From: Myroides phaeus
Lineage (GTDB): Bacteria; Bacteroidota; Bacteroidia; Flavobacteriales; Flavobacteriaceae
Reading direction: 5' to 3'
Length of the DNA: 64,000 nucleotides
NCBI RefSeq assembly: GCF_900099675.1
Contig: NZ_FNDQ01000007.1
Span: 1-64,000, forward strand
Shown here piece after piece: positions 42,491 to 52,385 of the stretch; position 1 is the first letter of the stretch; each line of letters starts with the position of its first letter. The position numbers were made by a program, and so were the translations under genes. Under the pieces are notes generated by a model that saw only the letters and a list, made by a program, of their open reading frames with translations, had not been told where the DNA came from and searched no databases.

Positions 42491-42961
42491 TTATTCTTTG
42501 TTAAAGCATTGTGCGTGATGTTCTATTTCAAAATTACAGGAATTAGCAATAAAGCAAAGTTTGTTAGCTTGTAGGTGCAGTTGTAGTGCTAACGCTTTTT
42601 GTGATTTATCCCTGATGTGCACTATCGGATTTAAAACTACTTTGGTTATACGCCCGCTGCCATCAGCATTTAGTATTAATGTAGCTTCTGAATTGTCTTC
42701 ATAAGCAAGTACTTCAATATTGTGTTGTTGGCATACATACAAATACGACATCATATGGCACGATGTAAGGGCACTCAACAATAAATCTTCCGGATTTAGC
42801 AATGTTGGGTCTCCTTTAAAGGCTTTAGCAGCAGAAATCGCTAAAATATCTTTTCCTTCTATTTTTATGGTGTGGCTTTTAGCATATACTTTTTCGTTTG
42901 ATTTTTTTGGCTTATCGGTAGCAATCCAATTTAGTGCTGCTTTAAAAAGATGTTTGTACAT
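42491..42961 (-). CDS. OsmC family protein
   Basis: 156 residues from ATG 42961; the frame opens 14 codons earlier at 43003, but those residues are not part of the family. OsmC fold with the two expected cysteines: LTSCHMMSYL (about 80) and the second near NSCNFEIEHHAQCF. OsmC/Ohr proteins reduce organic hydroperoxides, and several members act on other thiol-reactive compounds. It sits alone between the two aconitases, whose Fe-S clusters are oxidant-sensitive; a protective link is only a thought. Confidence 0.85.
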   Translation of the reverse strand: MYKHLFKAALNWIATDKPKKSNEKVYAKSHTIKIEGKDILAISAAKAFKGDPTLLNPEDLLLSALTSCHMMSYLYVCQQHNIEVLAYEDNSEATLILNADGSGRITKVVLNPIVHIRDKSQKALALQLHLQANKLCFIANSCNFEIEHHAQCFNKE

Positions 42962-43270
42962 AGTGGTTGTTTTTAAATAAGAGGATGAATTCACAAATAG
43001 CATTTGCTACCTAATAGGTATTAGTCGGTGAGTTTAGATAAGGGATGTGTAATACTTGCCTTTATTTTTTTCAAAATTAAACAAAATACTCGGCGAATTA
43101 CCTTTAACCCTATCCTTGTTAAACTTTGTATTAATGTGTTTTTCATCAACTTTCTACATTTAAGTAGAATGGTTTTAAATTGAGGCTATTAGCATTATTT
43201 TAAAAAATTAGTACGAAAATAATTAGTAATTTGGGAAGACGTAATTAATGTAGAATCAAATAAAATTAAT
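42962..43270. other. divergent region between osmC and the second aconitase
   Basis: 309 bases, AT-rich, no gene. No full-consensus promoter was found in either direction. Confidence 0.5.
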
Positions 43271-45532
43271 ATGGCTTTTGATATTGAAATGATTAAAAAA
43301 GTGTACGAGAAAATGCCAGATAGAGTTGAAAAAGCTCGTCAATTGGTAGGTCGTCCGTTAACACTTTCTGAGAAAATTTTATATACGCATTTATGGGAAG
43401 GACAACCTTCACAAGCGTTTGAAAGAGGAAAAGATTATGTTGACTTTGCTCCAGATAGAGTAGCTTGTCAAGATGCAACTGCACAGATGGCTTTATTGCA
43501 ATTTATGCACGCTGGAAAAGAGAAAGTAGCAGTACCGACGACAGTGCACTGTGACCACTTAATTCAAGCAAAAGTTGGCGCTGCAACAGATTTAAAAGTT
43601 GCAGAAACGCAATCTTCAGAAGTATTTAATTTCTTATCATCGGTATCAAATAAATACGGAATTGGTTTCTGGAAACCAGGAGCTGGTATTATTCACCAAA
43701 TTGTCTTAGAGAATTATGCTTTCCCAGGAGGTATGATGATTGGTACTGACTCTCACACAGTAAATGCTGGTGGTTTAGGTATGTTGGCAATTGGTGTAGG
43801 TGGAGCTGATGCTGTTGACGTAATGTCTGGTATGGCTTGGGAGTTGAAATTCCCTAAATTAATTGGTGTTAAGTTGACGGGTAAATTAAACGGATGGACT
43901 GCACCTAAAGACGTTATCTTGAAAGTAGCTGATATTCTTACTGTAAAAGGTGGAACGGGAGCTATTGTTGAGTATTTCGGTGAAGGAGCTACTTCTATGT
44001 CTTGTACTGGTAAAGGTACAATTTGTAATATGGGTGCTGAAATCGGAGCTACAACTTCTACTTTCGGATATGATGATTCAATGAGAAGATATTTAGCTGC
44101 AACAGGTCGTCAGGATGTAGTTGATGCTGCTGATAAAGTAGCAGAACATTTAACTGCGGATGCTGAAGTGTATGCTAATCCATCACAATACTTTGATGAG
44201 TTAATCGAAATTAACTTGTCTGAATTAGAACCACATATTAACGGACCATTTACTCCGGATAGAGGTACTCCAGTTTCTAAAATGAAAGAGGAGGCTGATA
44301 AAAACGGATGGCCATTAAAAGTGGAATGGGGATTAATTGGATCTTGTACAAACTCTTCTTATGAGGATATGTCAAGAGCGGCTTCTATTGTTGAGCAAGC
44401 TGTTAAACACGGTATTACTCCAAAAGCTGAATTTGGTATTAACCCAGGTTCTGAGCAAATTCGCTTTACTATTGAAAGAGATGGTATCATTGATACTTTC
44501 GAGAAAATGGGAACGAAAGTGTTTACTAATGCTTGTGGACCTTGTATCGGACAATGGGATCGCGAGGGAGCTGACAAAGGAGAGAAAAACACAATTGTTC
44601 ACTCGTTTAACCGTAACTTCTCTAAACGTGCGGATGGTAACCCAAATACACACGCTTTCGTAACGTCTCCAGAAATGGTGGCTGCTTTAGCCATTGCGGG
44701 TGATTTGAGCTTTAACCCAATCACAGACACGTTAATTAATGACAACGGAGAAGAGGTGAAATTACTTCCACCAACAGGTGATGAGTTACCGAAAAGAGGA
44801 TTTGATGTAGATGATCCAGGTTATCAAGCGCCAGCAGAAGATGGTTCAAACGTTAAAGTTGAAGTATCTGCTGACTCTAAACGTCTTCAATTGTTAGATC
44901 CATTTACTCCTTGGGATGGTAAGAATATTACAGGAGCTAAATTGTTGATTAAGGCTTTTGGTAAATGTACTACTGACCACATTTCTATGGCTGGTCCTTG
45001 GTTGCGTTTCCGCGGTCACTTAGACAACATTTCTGATAATATGTTAATTGGTGCTGAAAATGCGTTTAACCATTTGACAAACAACGTTAAGAATACATTG
45101 ACTGGAGAGTATGGTCCTGTACCTGCTGTTCAAAGAGCATATAAAGCGGCTGGTGTTCCTACTATTGTTGTGGGAGACCAAAACTACGGAGAAGGATCTT
45201 CTCGTGAGCACGCAGCTATGGAGCCACGTCATTTAGGAGTTAGAGCGGTATTAGTAAAATCATTTGCTCGTATTCACGAAACTAACTTGAAAAAACAAGG
45301 GATGTTAGCATTGACTTTTGCTAATGAAGCAGATTATGATAAAATCCAAGAAGACGATACAATCAACTTCTTAGACTTAACTGATTTTGCTCCTGGTAAA
45401 CCGTTGCATATTGAGTTCGTACACGCTGACGGATCTAAAGATGTAATTGAGGCTAACCATACGTATAATGCAAGTCAAATTGAATGGTTTAAAGCTGGTT
45501 CGGCATTAAATTTAATTGCTGCTGGTAAATAG
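43271..45532 (+). CDS. aconitate hydratase, mitochondrial type
   Basis: 753 residues, the length of mitochondrial-type aconitases and shorter than AcnA or AcnB. Cluster ligands: [11 protein letters not shown] (first Cys near 357) and CGPCIGQW (two Cys near 420). [26 protein letters not shown] and [19 protein letters not shown] are typical. It performs the TCA aconitase step. Having this and AcnB within 1 kb means two non-orthologous aconitases share a locus, as in other flavobacteria. Confidence 0.94.
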   Translation: MAFDIEMIKKVYEKMPDRVEKARQLVGRPLTLSEKILYTHLWEGQPSQAFERGKDYVDFAPDRVACQDATAQMALLQFMHAGKEKVAVPTTVHCDHLIQAKVGAATDLKVAETQSSEVFNFLSSVSNKYGIGFWKPGAGIIHQIVLENYAFPGGMMIGTDSHTVNAGGLGMLAIGVGGADAVDVMSGMAWELKFPKLIGVKLTGKLNGWTAPKDVILKVADILTVKGGTGAIVEYFGEGATSMSCTGKGTICNMGAEIGATTSTFGYDDSMRRYLAATGRQDVVDAADKVAEHLTADAEVYANPSQYFDELIEINLSELEPHINGPFTPDRGTPVSKMKEEADKNGWPLKVEWGLIGSCTNSSYEDMSRAASIVEQAVKHGITPKAEFGINPGSEQIRFTIERDGIIDTFEKMGTKVFTNACGPCIGQWDREGADKGEKNTIVHSFNRNFSKRADGNPNTHAFVTSPEMVAALAIAGDLSFNPITDTLINDNGEEVKLLPPTGDELPKRGFDVDDPGYQAPAEDGSNVKVEVSADSKRLQLLDPFTPWDGKNITGAKLLIKAFGKCTTDHISMAGPWLRFRGHLDNISDNMLIGAENAFNHLTNNVKNTLTGEYGPVPAVQRAYKAAGVPTIVVGDQNYGEGSSREHAAMEPRHLGVRAVLVKSFARIHETNLKKQGMLALTFANEADYDKIQEDDTINFLDLTDFAPGKPLHIEFVHADGSKDVIEANHTYNASQIEWFKAGSALNLIAAGK

Positions 45533-45560
45533 TCATTTGACAATATATAAGAATATAAAG

Positions 45561-45597
45561 AAGAGATCATCTATAATAGGTGGTCTCTTTTTTTTGT
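45561..45597 (+). terminator. terminator of the second aconitase
   Basis: AGAGATCATCTA / TAGGTGGTCTCT stem with G-T pairs, followed by eight T. Confidence 0.8.
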
Positions 45598-45726
45598 TTT
45601 AATGGAAGCAATGTGGCTTGGTTTATGTGTTTTCTTTACAATATGTTCTTGTTTTTTATATAAGATCAAAAGTGAATCATTTAAAAAGTTTAATTTTACG
45701 CAGTTTTAACAAAATGATAAAGAAGT

Positions 45727-47043
45727 ATGACTAAAGAAGAGAAGGCTATTGTACTGGCCGTTGATGAAAAACCAAAATTAGGACAGTGGGTACTATTGAG
45801 TATTCAACATTTATTTGCCATGTTCGGGGCTACCGTTTTGGTTCCTGCATTAACAGGTATGAATCCTGCAATTGCCTTAATATCAAGTGGAATTGGTACT
45901 TTGGTTTTTATTTTTATTACAAAGGGAAAAGTGCCTTCTTATTTAGGTTCTTCATTCGCTTTTATTAACCCTATTATCGCTATGAAAGCATTGGAGGCTG
46001 ATCCTAACTCAGGTATGCCTGTTGGTAGCTTTTTAGTGGGGAGTTTCCTTGTTGGGGTTGTTTATTCCTTAGTGTCTTTAATCATAGCAAAAGCAGGTAC
46101 GAATTGGTTGATGAAACTATTACCGCCAATTGTAGTAGGTCCTGTTATTATGGTTATTGGTCTTGGTTTAGCAAGTACAGCAGTGGGAATGGTTACTAAT
46201 AATCCGGCAGGAGAATACGATTTGACTTATGTGTTGATTGGATTAGTAACACTTTCAATTACGATTATTACAGCTATTTTTACAAGAGGATTTTTAAGTG
46301 TTATTCCCGTATTAGTTGGAATAATCGGAGGATATACTTTTGCTTCTATAATGGGAGTTGTACATTTTGAAGCTGTGGCAAACGCTAAGTGGATTGCAGT
46401 TCCTGAGTTCATGATGCCTTTTATAGATTATGAACCATCTGTTTCTTGGTATGTAATTCTGTTGATGTTACCTGTGGCAATTGTGCCTATTGCAGAACAT
46501 ATTGGACACCAATTGGTGTTGAGTAAAGTAATCGGAAAAGATTTAATCAAAGAACCAGGGTTGGATAGATCTATGTTAGGAGATGGTGTAGCGACAATGT
46601 TAGCGTCTTTAATTGGTGGACCACCTAATACGACTTATGGGGAAAATATTGGAGTATTAGCCATTACAAGAGCTTTTAGTATTTATATTTTTATTGGAGC
46701 AGCGTGTTTTGCTATTCTATTTGGATTCTGTGGCAAGGTAGCAGCCTTGTTAAGTACTATTCCGTCACCAGTAATGGGAGGAGTGTCTATTTTGTTATTC
46801 GGTATTATTGCGTCAAGTGGATTGCGTATGTTGGTAGAGAATAAGGTAGATTTCAAGATTAAGCGTAATTTGATTATTTCGTCTGTCATTTTAATTATCG
46901 GAATTGGTGGAGCTGCTATTCATATTGGAGATTTGTTTTCTTTAGAAGGAATGGCGTTAGCGTCTATCATCGGTATTGTTTTAAACTTAGTTTTACCAGG
47001 TAGGGAGGAAGTAAAGTTTGACGAGATGTTTAAGGATTCTTAA
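45727..47043 (+). CDS. uraA: uracil permease (NCS2 family)
   Basis: 438 residues with about 12-14 hydrophobic segments. Family blocks: QHLFAMFGATVLVPALTGMNP near the N-terminus, SFAFINPI, VGPVIMVIGLGLA, and the substrate block IAEHIGHQLVLS with the conserved Glu, followed by GGPPNTTYGENIGVLA. It imports uracil with a cation across the inner membrane. A xanthine permease is unlikely given the uracil-type GGPPNTTYGEN block. Single gene. Confidence 0.9.
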   Translation: MTKEEKAIVLAVDEKPKLGQWVLLSIQHLFAMFGATVLVPALTGMNPAIALISSGIGTLVFIFITKGKVPSYLGSSFAFINPIIAMKALEADPNSGMPVGSFLVGSFLVGVVYSLVSLIIAKAGTNWLMKLLPPIVVGPVIMVIGLGLASTAVGMVTNNPAGEYDLTYVLIGLVTLSITIITAIFTRGFLSVIPVLVGIIGGYTFASIMGVVHFEAVANAKWIAVPEFMMPFIDYEPSVSWYVILLMLPVAIVPIAEHIGHQLVLSKVIGKDLIKEPGLDRSMLGDGVATMLASLIGGPPNTTYGENIGVLAITRAFSIYIFIGAACFAILFGFCGKVAALLSTIPSPVMGGVSILLFGIIASSGLRMLVENKVDFKIKRNLIISSVILIIGIGGAAIHIGDLFSLEGMALASIIGIVLNLVLPGREEVKFDEMFKDS

Positions 47044-47129
47044 ATAGTGTTAAAAAACTTATTTTTTACAATTATTATTGGTTATCCCGTTTGTTTTGTT
47101 CTATTTTTAATATTTAGAAGCTTTAGTAC

Positions 47130-47137
47130 TATATTTG
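47130..47137 (+). promoter_or_regulatory. -7 box of the TlpA-like gene
   Basis: TATATTTG, 25 bases before the ATG at 47163; no clear -33 element. Confidence 0.45.
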
Positions 47138-47162
47138 TACAAGTTTATTTTAAGCGATTACT

Positions 47163-47729
47163 ATGAAAGAGAAGAAAAAGGGGAAAGGTTGGATATCTAA
47201 TATTCTATTTATAATATTTATTGGGGTAGTATTTTTTACGCCACTTGGAACGAGTTTTAAAGTATGGATAAATAGGCTTGTGGCTATGAGTCCGTCTTTA
47301 GAGAAGCAAGAGGATGTGAAGAAGGTAAGTTTTGAAGACTGGATAGTTGTAGATGAAGAGGGGAAACCTTTTGATTTTACTACCGTAGAGGGTAAGGTTG
47401 TTATTATCAACTTTTGGGCTACGTGGTGTCCTCCTTGTATTGCGGAGAAACCGAGTTTCCAAGAGCTTTACAACGATTATAAGGATAAGGTTGTGTTTAT
47501 GTTTGTAACGAATGATCCGGTGGATAAGGTGAAGGCGTTTAAAGAAAAGAATGAATATACCTTGCCTGTGTATTATGAAAAGAATAGTGCGCCAACAGAA
47601 TTATATTCTACTTCACTTCCGTCATCGTATGTGATTGATAAAAAAGGAAATATAGTGGTTAAGAAATTTAGAGCAGCTGATTGGAATAGCTCTAAGTTTA
47701 GAGTTATGTTAGACGAATTGCTGAAATAG
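47163..47729 (+). CDS. TlpA-family membrane-anchored thioredoxin-like oxidoreductase
   Basis: 188 residues. A basic N-terminus, one membrane helix (about 12-30), then a periplasmic thioredoxin fold with active site WCPPC (about 93-97) in NFWATWCPPCIAEKPSF, and cis-Pro in SLPSSYVIDKKG. TlpA/ResA-type proteins reduce disulfides in the periplasm, for example in cytochrome c maturation. No cytochrome genes are adjacent, so the target is unknown. Confidence 0.88.
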   Translation: MKEKKKGKGWISNILFIIFIGVVFFTPLGTSFKVWINRLVAMSPSLEKQEDVKKVSFEDWIVVDEEGKPFDFTTVEGKVVIINFWATWCPPCIAEKPSFQELYNDYKDKVVFMFVTNDPVDKVKAFKEKNEYTLPVYYEKNSAPTELYSTSLPSSYVIDKKGNIVVKKFRAADWNSSKFRVMLDELLK

Positions 47730-47748
47730 CATTTTATATAGAAAAGAA

Positions 47749-47787
47749 AAAACCTCTGAGCGCATTGCTTTCAGAGGTTTTTTTGTT
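47749..47787 (+). terminator. terminator of the TlpA-like gene
   Basis: AAACCTCTGA / TCAGAGGTTT stem followed by seven T. Confidence 0.85.
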
Positions 47788-47814
47788 TTAGAGAGAAATG
47801 AGGTTTTGAAAACC

Positions 47815-47871
<57 letters not shown>

Positions 47872-47905
47872 TTAAACGTGATGCGTATAAGAATTATAAA
47901 CAAAA

Positions 47906-47936
47906 AAAGCCCGTTGTAATTGTTACAACGGGCTTT
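47906..47936 (-). terminator. terminator of the GAPDH gene
   Basis: 14-bp stem AAAGCCCGTTGTAA / TTACAACGGGCTTT with a 3-base loop and a minus-strand T run. Confidence 0.9.
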
Positions 47937-47959
47937 ATTATATTATAAAAGACTATCTA

Positions 47960-49408
47960 CTAATAGTAAGTATAACGTCTAACTTGAGCTACATATTTAG
48001 CTAAACGGATAACTTGGTGGCTATAACCATATTCGTTATCATACCAAACGTACATAACAACGTTTTTACCGTCAGCAGAAACAATAGTTGCTTTACTATC
48101 AAAGATAGATGGAGCAGAAGTACCAACGATATCAGAAGATACTAATTCATTGTTGATTGAATATTTGATTTGCTCTACTAAATCACCATTTAAAGCAGCT
48201 TTACGCATAACTTCGTTTAATTCGTCAACTGAAGTTGTTTTTTCAACTTCTAAGTTTAATACTACTAATGAACCATTTGGAACTGGTACACGAATAGCGT
48301 TAGAAGTTAATTTACCAGCTAATGATGGTAATGCTTTAGCAACAGCACTTCCAGCACCTGTTTCAGTAATAACCATGTTTAACGCAGCAGCTCTACCACG
48401 ACGGTATTTTTTGTGCATATTGTCAACCAAGTTTTGGTCATTTGTGTAAGCGTGGATAGTTTCTAAGTGTCCTTTTACTACTCCGAAATTATCTTCCATT
48501 ACTTTAAGAATTGGAGTAATTGCGTTTGTTGTACAAGAAGCAGCAGACCAAATATCAACTTCCTCTGGGTTGTATTCAGTGTGGTTAACACCGTGTACGA
48601 TGTTTGGAACACCTTTACCTGGAGCAGTTAATAATACTTTAGAAGCTCCTTTAGCAGTTAAGTGTCTCTTAAGGTCTTCATCAGTTTTGAAAGCTCCTGT
48701 ATTGTCAATGATAAGTGCATTGTCAATATCGTAAGCAGTATAATCAATCTCTTCTGGAGAGTTAGCAGAAATCATATGAACAGTAGTTCCGTTGATGATT
48801 AAAGCATTGTTTTCTGGGTCAGCGATAACTGAACCTTCGAAATCTCCGTGTACAGAGTCATATTTTAATAAAGAAGCACGTTTTTCTAACAAAGTAGCAT
48901 CGTTTTTATCACGAGTTACAATGGCTCTTAAACGCATTTGTTGTCCTTTACCGATTTTGTTCATTAACTCACGAGCTAATAATCTACCGATACGTCCAAA
49001 TCCGTATAATACAACGTCTTTTGGTACTAATTCTTCAGTTTCTTTAGCATCTTTTAACTTCGCGTTTACGAAAGCTAAAGCGTTACTGTGTTGGTTATCT
49101 TCTAAGTGGTATTCGTAAGTCAAACGACCGATATCAATTCTTGACGGTGGTAAGTCTGCTTTTTGAATAGCTTCAGCGATTTCTACTGAATCGAAAATGT
49201 TGATTGGTTTTCCAACAAATTTTGCAGCGTATTCGTGTAAGTTGATGATATCGCTTACGCTACGGTCGATTAGTTGATTACGGAACATTAATAATTCGAT
49301 AGACTTATCATACCATAAGTCACTAACGATTTTAATGAATTCTACACAAGCCTTTCTGCGGTCTGCTTGAAATGCTAATTCCTTTTCGTATAAGCTATTG
49401 TTCTTCAT
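47960..49408 (-). CDS. gap: glyceraldehyde-3-phosphate dehydrogenase with N-terminal extension
   Basis: 482 residues, about 140 more than classical GAPDH. The extension (residues 1 to about 125) precedes the NAD-binding GFGRIGRLLARE near 132. Catalytic Cys in SAASCTTNAITP; HAYTNDQNLVDN, RRGRAAALNM and the C-terminal WYDNEYGYSHQV are classical. This long form occurs in Bacteroidetes and in some other groups; whether it serves glycolysis or gluconeogenesis is not visible here. Monocistronic. Confidence 0.92.
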   Translation of the reverse strand: MKNNSLYEKELAFQADRRKACVEFIKIVSDLWYDKSIELLMFRNQLIDRSVSDIINLHEYAAKFVGKPINIFDSVEIAEAIQKADLPPSRIDIGRLTYEYHLEDNQHSNALAFVNAKLKDAKETEELVPKDVVLYGFGRIGRLLARELMNKIGKGQQMRLRAIVTRDKNDATLLEKRASLLKYDSVHGDFEGSVIADPENNALIINGTTVHMISANSPEEIDYTAYDIDNALIIDNTGAFKTDEDLKRHLTAKGASKVLLTAPGKGVPNIVHGVNHTEYNPEEVDIWSAASCTTNAITPILKVMEDNFGVVKGHLETIHAYTNDQNLVDNMHKKYRRGRAAALNMVITETGAGSAVAKALPSLAGKLTSNAIRVPVPNGSLVVLNLEVEKTTSVDELNEVMRKAALNGDLVEQIKYSINNELVSSDIVGTSAPSIFDSKATIVSADGKNVVMYVWYDNEYGYSHQVIRLAKYVAQVRRYTYY

Positions 49409-49441
49409 ATTTAGATTGTGTTGTGATAAATTCCTGCAAAA

Positions 49442-49476
49442 GTCCGTTTTTTTAATGAATTAATCAAATTCAAAAT
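49442..49476 (-). promoter_or_regulatory. candidate promoter of GAPDH
   Basis: Minus strand: TTTG, about 20 bases, then GACTTTTG, which is 7 of 8 positions of TAnnTTTG counting the free ones. Lies about 35-65 bases before the start codon. Confidence 0.4.
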
Positions 49477-49520
49477 GACAAATTGGACTTTTTCTTCGAT
49501 ATTTTGGGTGAACACCTATT

Positions 49521-50924
49521 TTATATTAGTAAACGCAAATGTTCTCCTTTCAAAGTGATAATATCTGCCTTTATTTTTTGAGAAAGCCCTACTTGATTTA
49601 AGATGTTTTTTGCTTGATTTATCGACATAATTTTAATTCCATTGATAGAAATAAGCAAGCTACCCTCTAATTCTCTCTTGTAATTTGACAGTTCTTTGTC
49701 GGTAATTCGCACTATTTTGATGCCGTAATTAACGTTGTTTTCCTCTCGTTCTTCATCACTTAATTCTTCGAATTCAATTCCCTTGTAGGCAAATTGCTGA
49801 TTTTCTCGTTTGATTAAGGCAATTTTTGTTTCTTGTGGTTCATTATCTCTAATAAAATGAATATCAACTAAATCATTTGGTCTTTTGGTGTTGAGCACGG
49901 ATTTAATATCTACAAATGTTTTGATGTCTTTGTTGTTGATTTTTGTTATGATATCTCCCGTTTTTATTCCTGCCTTTTCAGCTCCGGAATTAGGAACAAT
50001 CTCTTTGACATAAAAACCGTTTTTCGTGTTTTTTAGGTTTAGTTCTGCTATGAGCTGTTGGTTTACCTCAAAACCACTTACCCCAAGTACCCCTTGTTGT
50101 ACGTTTCCATACTCTAACAAATCCTCAACTATTTTACGGGTTACATTAGACGGAACTGCAAAGGCATAACCGACATAAGAACCGGTGTTGGATGAAATCA
50201 TTGTGTTGATACCAATTAGTTCTCCACGCGTGTTTACCAAAGCACCTCCACTATTACCTGGGTTGATAGCTGCATCAGTTTGTATAAACGATTGAATGCC
50301 TGTTTTAGATAAGTTTCTTGCTTTAGCAGATACAATTCCCGCCGTAACTGTTGAGGTTAAGTTAAACGGATTACCAACAGCCAATACCCATTCTCCTAAT
50401 TGAATATTGTCAGAATCTCCAAATACGATGTAGGGCAGTTTGTCTTTAGGTTCTATTTTTAGCAGGGCAATGTCCATTTGCTTATCTGTACCAATGAGTT
50501 TTGCTTTATAAGTTTCATCGTTATTTAAAGTAACCTCTAATTCAGACGAATTAGCAATTACGTGGTTGTTGGTTACAATATAGCCATCTTCCGTAATGAT
50601 AACTCCAGAACCTGTACCGACTTGTGCTTGTGTACCTCCTTTATAACCGTAAAAAAATTCTAATAACGGATTAGAACGTGTAGTGATATAGCTTAGGTTT
50701 TTAACGTGAACTACTGCATTTACGGTGCTTTCTGCCGATTTTGTAAAGTCAAGACTGCCTGTAATAGGAGTAATGCGCGATGCCTGAGTAGTGTTTGGCA
50801 ACGCATTTTCAGTAGTAATTTGCTCTTGCGCTTGTTGTTTGTTTTCAAATAAAATTTTATATCCTCCTAATGTTAGAGCACCACTAAGAAGACTGATAAA
50901 GAATATACTAAGAGTTTTCTTCAT
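49521..50924 (-). CDS. DegP/HtrA-like serine protease
   Basis: 467 residues. N-terminal hydrophobic helix (signal or anchor), then a trypsin-like domain with His in VTNNHVI, Asp in MDIALLKI and Ser in PGNSGGALV. Two PDZ-like regions follow: GVLGVSGFEV ... SGAEKAGIKTGDIITKIN (about 285-380) and a weaker C-terminal one (LEGSLLISINGIKI). Periplasmic quality-control protease. Single gene, divergent from dapF. Confidence 0.92.
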   Translation of the reverse strand: MKKTLSIFFISLLSGALTLGGYKILFENKQQAQEQITTENALPNTTQASRITPITGSLDFTKSAESTVNAVVHVKNLSYITTRSNPLLEFFYGYKGGTQAQVGTGSGVIITEDGYIVTNNHVIANSSELEVTLNNDETYKAKLIGTDKQMDIALLKIEPKDKLPYIVFGDSDNIQLGEWVLAVGNPFNLTSTVTAGIVSAKARNLSKTGIQSFIQTDAAINPGNSGGALVNTRGELIGINTMISSNTGSYVGYAFAVPSNVTRKIVEDLLEYGNVQQGVLGVSGFEVNQQLIAELNLKNTKNGFYVKEIVPNSGAEKAGIKTGDIITKINNKDIKTFVDIKSVLNTKRPNDLVDIHFIRDNEPQETKIALIKRENQQFAYKGIEFEELSDEEREENNVNYGIKIVRITDKELSNYKRELEGSLLISINGIKIMSINQAKNILNQVGLSQKIKADIITLKGEHLRLLI

Positions 50925-51061
50925 AATAGAATATTATTTAACTGTTTAAGAGTAAAAATAAGAAACTAAAATTTATAGATTAAATGCTTTAACCAACACT
51001 TAACAATGTGAACTAACCCACAATTATTTGTAAATTTACCCCTTTAATAAATAAAAGGTAT

Positions 51062-51847
51062 ATGATTAAGTTTTATAAATATCAAGGAACAGGGAACGAC
51101 TTTGTGATGATTGACAATAGAAGTGGGTTCTTTCCAAAACAAGACAAAGCGTTAGTTGCTTTTTTATGTCACCGTCGTTTTGGTGTAGGAGGAGATGGAT
51201 TGATATTATTAGAAAACGATGAACAGTACGACTTTAGAATGGTTTACTTTAACGCAGATGGTAGCGAGAGTACAATGTGTGGTAATGGAGGGAGATGTTT
51301 AGTTGCTTTTGCAAAGCAGTTGGGAATAATAACAAATGATAAATGCCGTTTTATTGCTATTGACGGAGAGCACAATGCTACGATAGATAAGGATAACAAA
51401 GTGTCGTTGCAGATGATTGACGTACAAGAAATCACCGTCAATAAAGAATATTGCTTTTTAAATACGGGTTCACCTCATCACGTGGAGTTGGTTAGAAATG
51501 TGAAAGAGTACGATGTTTTTAACAACGGAAAGGAGATTCGCGAAAGTGAACTATATGCACCTGGAGGTACTAATGTGAACTTTGTAGAGCAAGAAGGTCC
51601 TAATCATTTTAGAATAAGAACGTTTGAAAGAGGAGTAGAAGATGAGACTTTATCTTGTGGGACGGGAGCAACAGCAGTGGCTATCTCAATGTATTTAACA
51701 GGAAAGGCAGATGATACTACTATTAAGATTGACGTGGAAGGTGGAAACTTAAAGGTTGCTTTTGAAGTAGATGAAAACAACAAGTTTAGCAGGGTATTCT
51801 TAAGTGGTCCGGCTGAATTAGTGTTTGAAGGAACAATTGAAATTTAA
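51062..51847 (+). CDS. dapF: diaminopimelate epimerase
   Basis: 261 residues. The two catalytic cysteines are in STMCGNGGRC (about 73) and LSCGTGATAVA (about 202). YQGTGNDFVMID at the N-terminus is the family start. It converts LL- to meso-diaminopimelate for lysine and peptidoglycan. The next gene begins 4 bases after its stop: first gene of a dapF / acetyltransferase / mltG operon, two of whose members serve the cell wall. Confidence 0.95.
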   Translation: MIKFYKYQGTGNDFVMIDNRSGFFPKQDKALVAFLCHRRFGVGGDGLILLENDEQYDFRMVYFNADGSESTMCGNGGRCLVAFAKQLGIITNDKCRFIAIDGEHNATIDKDNKVSLQMIDVQEITVNKEYCFLNTGSPHHVELVRNVKEYDVFNNGKEIRESELYAPGGTNVNFVEQEGPNHFRIRTFERGVEDETLSCGTGATAVAISMYLTGKADDTTIKIDVEGGNLKVAFEVDENNKFSRVFLSGPAELVFEGTIEI

Positions 51848-51851
51848 AGAG

Positions 51852-52376
51852 ATGTTGCATATTCAAGGAGAAACGATTTACCTGCGTGCTTTAGAGCCAG
51901 AAGATTTAGAGTTTATATATCAGATTGAAAACGATATGTCGCTGTGGGAGGTTAGTAATACGCAAACACCGTACAGTCGATTTTTAATTCACCAGTATTT
52001 AGAAAATGCCCATTTAGATATTTATGAGGCAAAGCAATTGCGCTTGGTAATTTGTGATAAAGACGACAAGGCGACACTTGGGTTGATAGACTTGTTTGAC
52101 TTTGACCCTAAGAACAATAAAGCGGGGGTTGGAATTGTTATTCAAGACCTTAATGAACGCAATAGGGGTATTGGTTCAGAAGCATTAGAATTGGTTATAA
52201 ATTACAGCCAACAGTATTTGGGATTAAACCAATTGTATGCTAATATTGCAACTGATAATACGGCAAGCACACACTTGTTTACCAAGTATGGTTTTGAACT
52301 AATTGGCGTTAAAAAACAATGGAATAAAGTTGGCTCTGTCTATAAAGATGAGGCTATGTATCAATTAATATTTTAA
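51852..52376 (+). CDS. GNAT-family N-acetyltransferase (RimJ/RimL-like)
   Basis: 174 residues from ATG 51852. A TTG at 51825 inside dapF would add nine residues but is unneeded. GNAT features: ETIYLRALEPEDLEFIY at the start, the acetyl-CoA loop ERNRGIGSEALELV, and the C-terminal ANIATDNTASTHLFTKYGFELIG. Substrate unknown; the RimJ/L subgroup acts on protein N-termini or small molecules. It sits between dapF (4 bases) and mltG (9 bases). Confidence 0.88.
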   Translation: MLHIQGETIYLRALEPEDLEFIYQIENDMSLWEVSNTQTPYSRFLIHQYLENAHLDIYEAKQLRLVICDKDDKATLGLIDLFDFDPKNNKAGVGIVIQDLNERNRGIGSEALELVINYSQQYLGLNQLYANIATDNTASTHLFTKYGFELIGVKKQWNKVGSVYKDEAMYQLIF

Positions 52377-52385
52377 AGAGTAGTT

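Noticed and set aside
44337-44663. 108-codon frame inside the second aconitase
   Set aside because: It is an overlapping-frame shadow of an intact, well-conserved gene.
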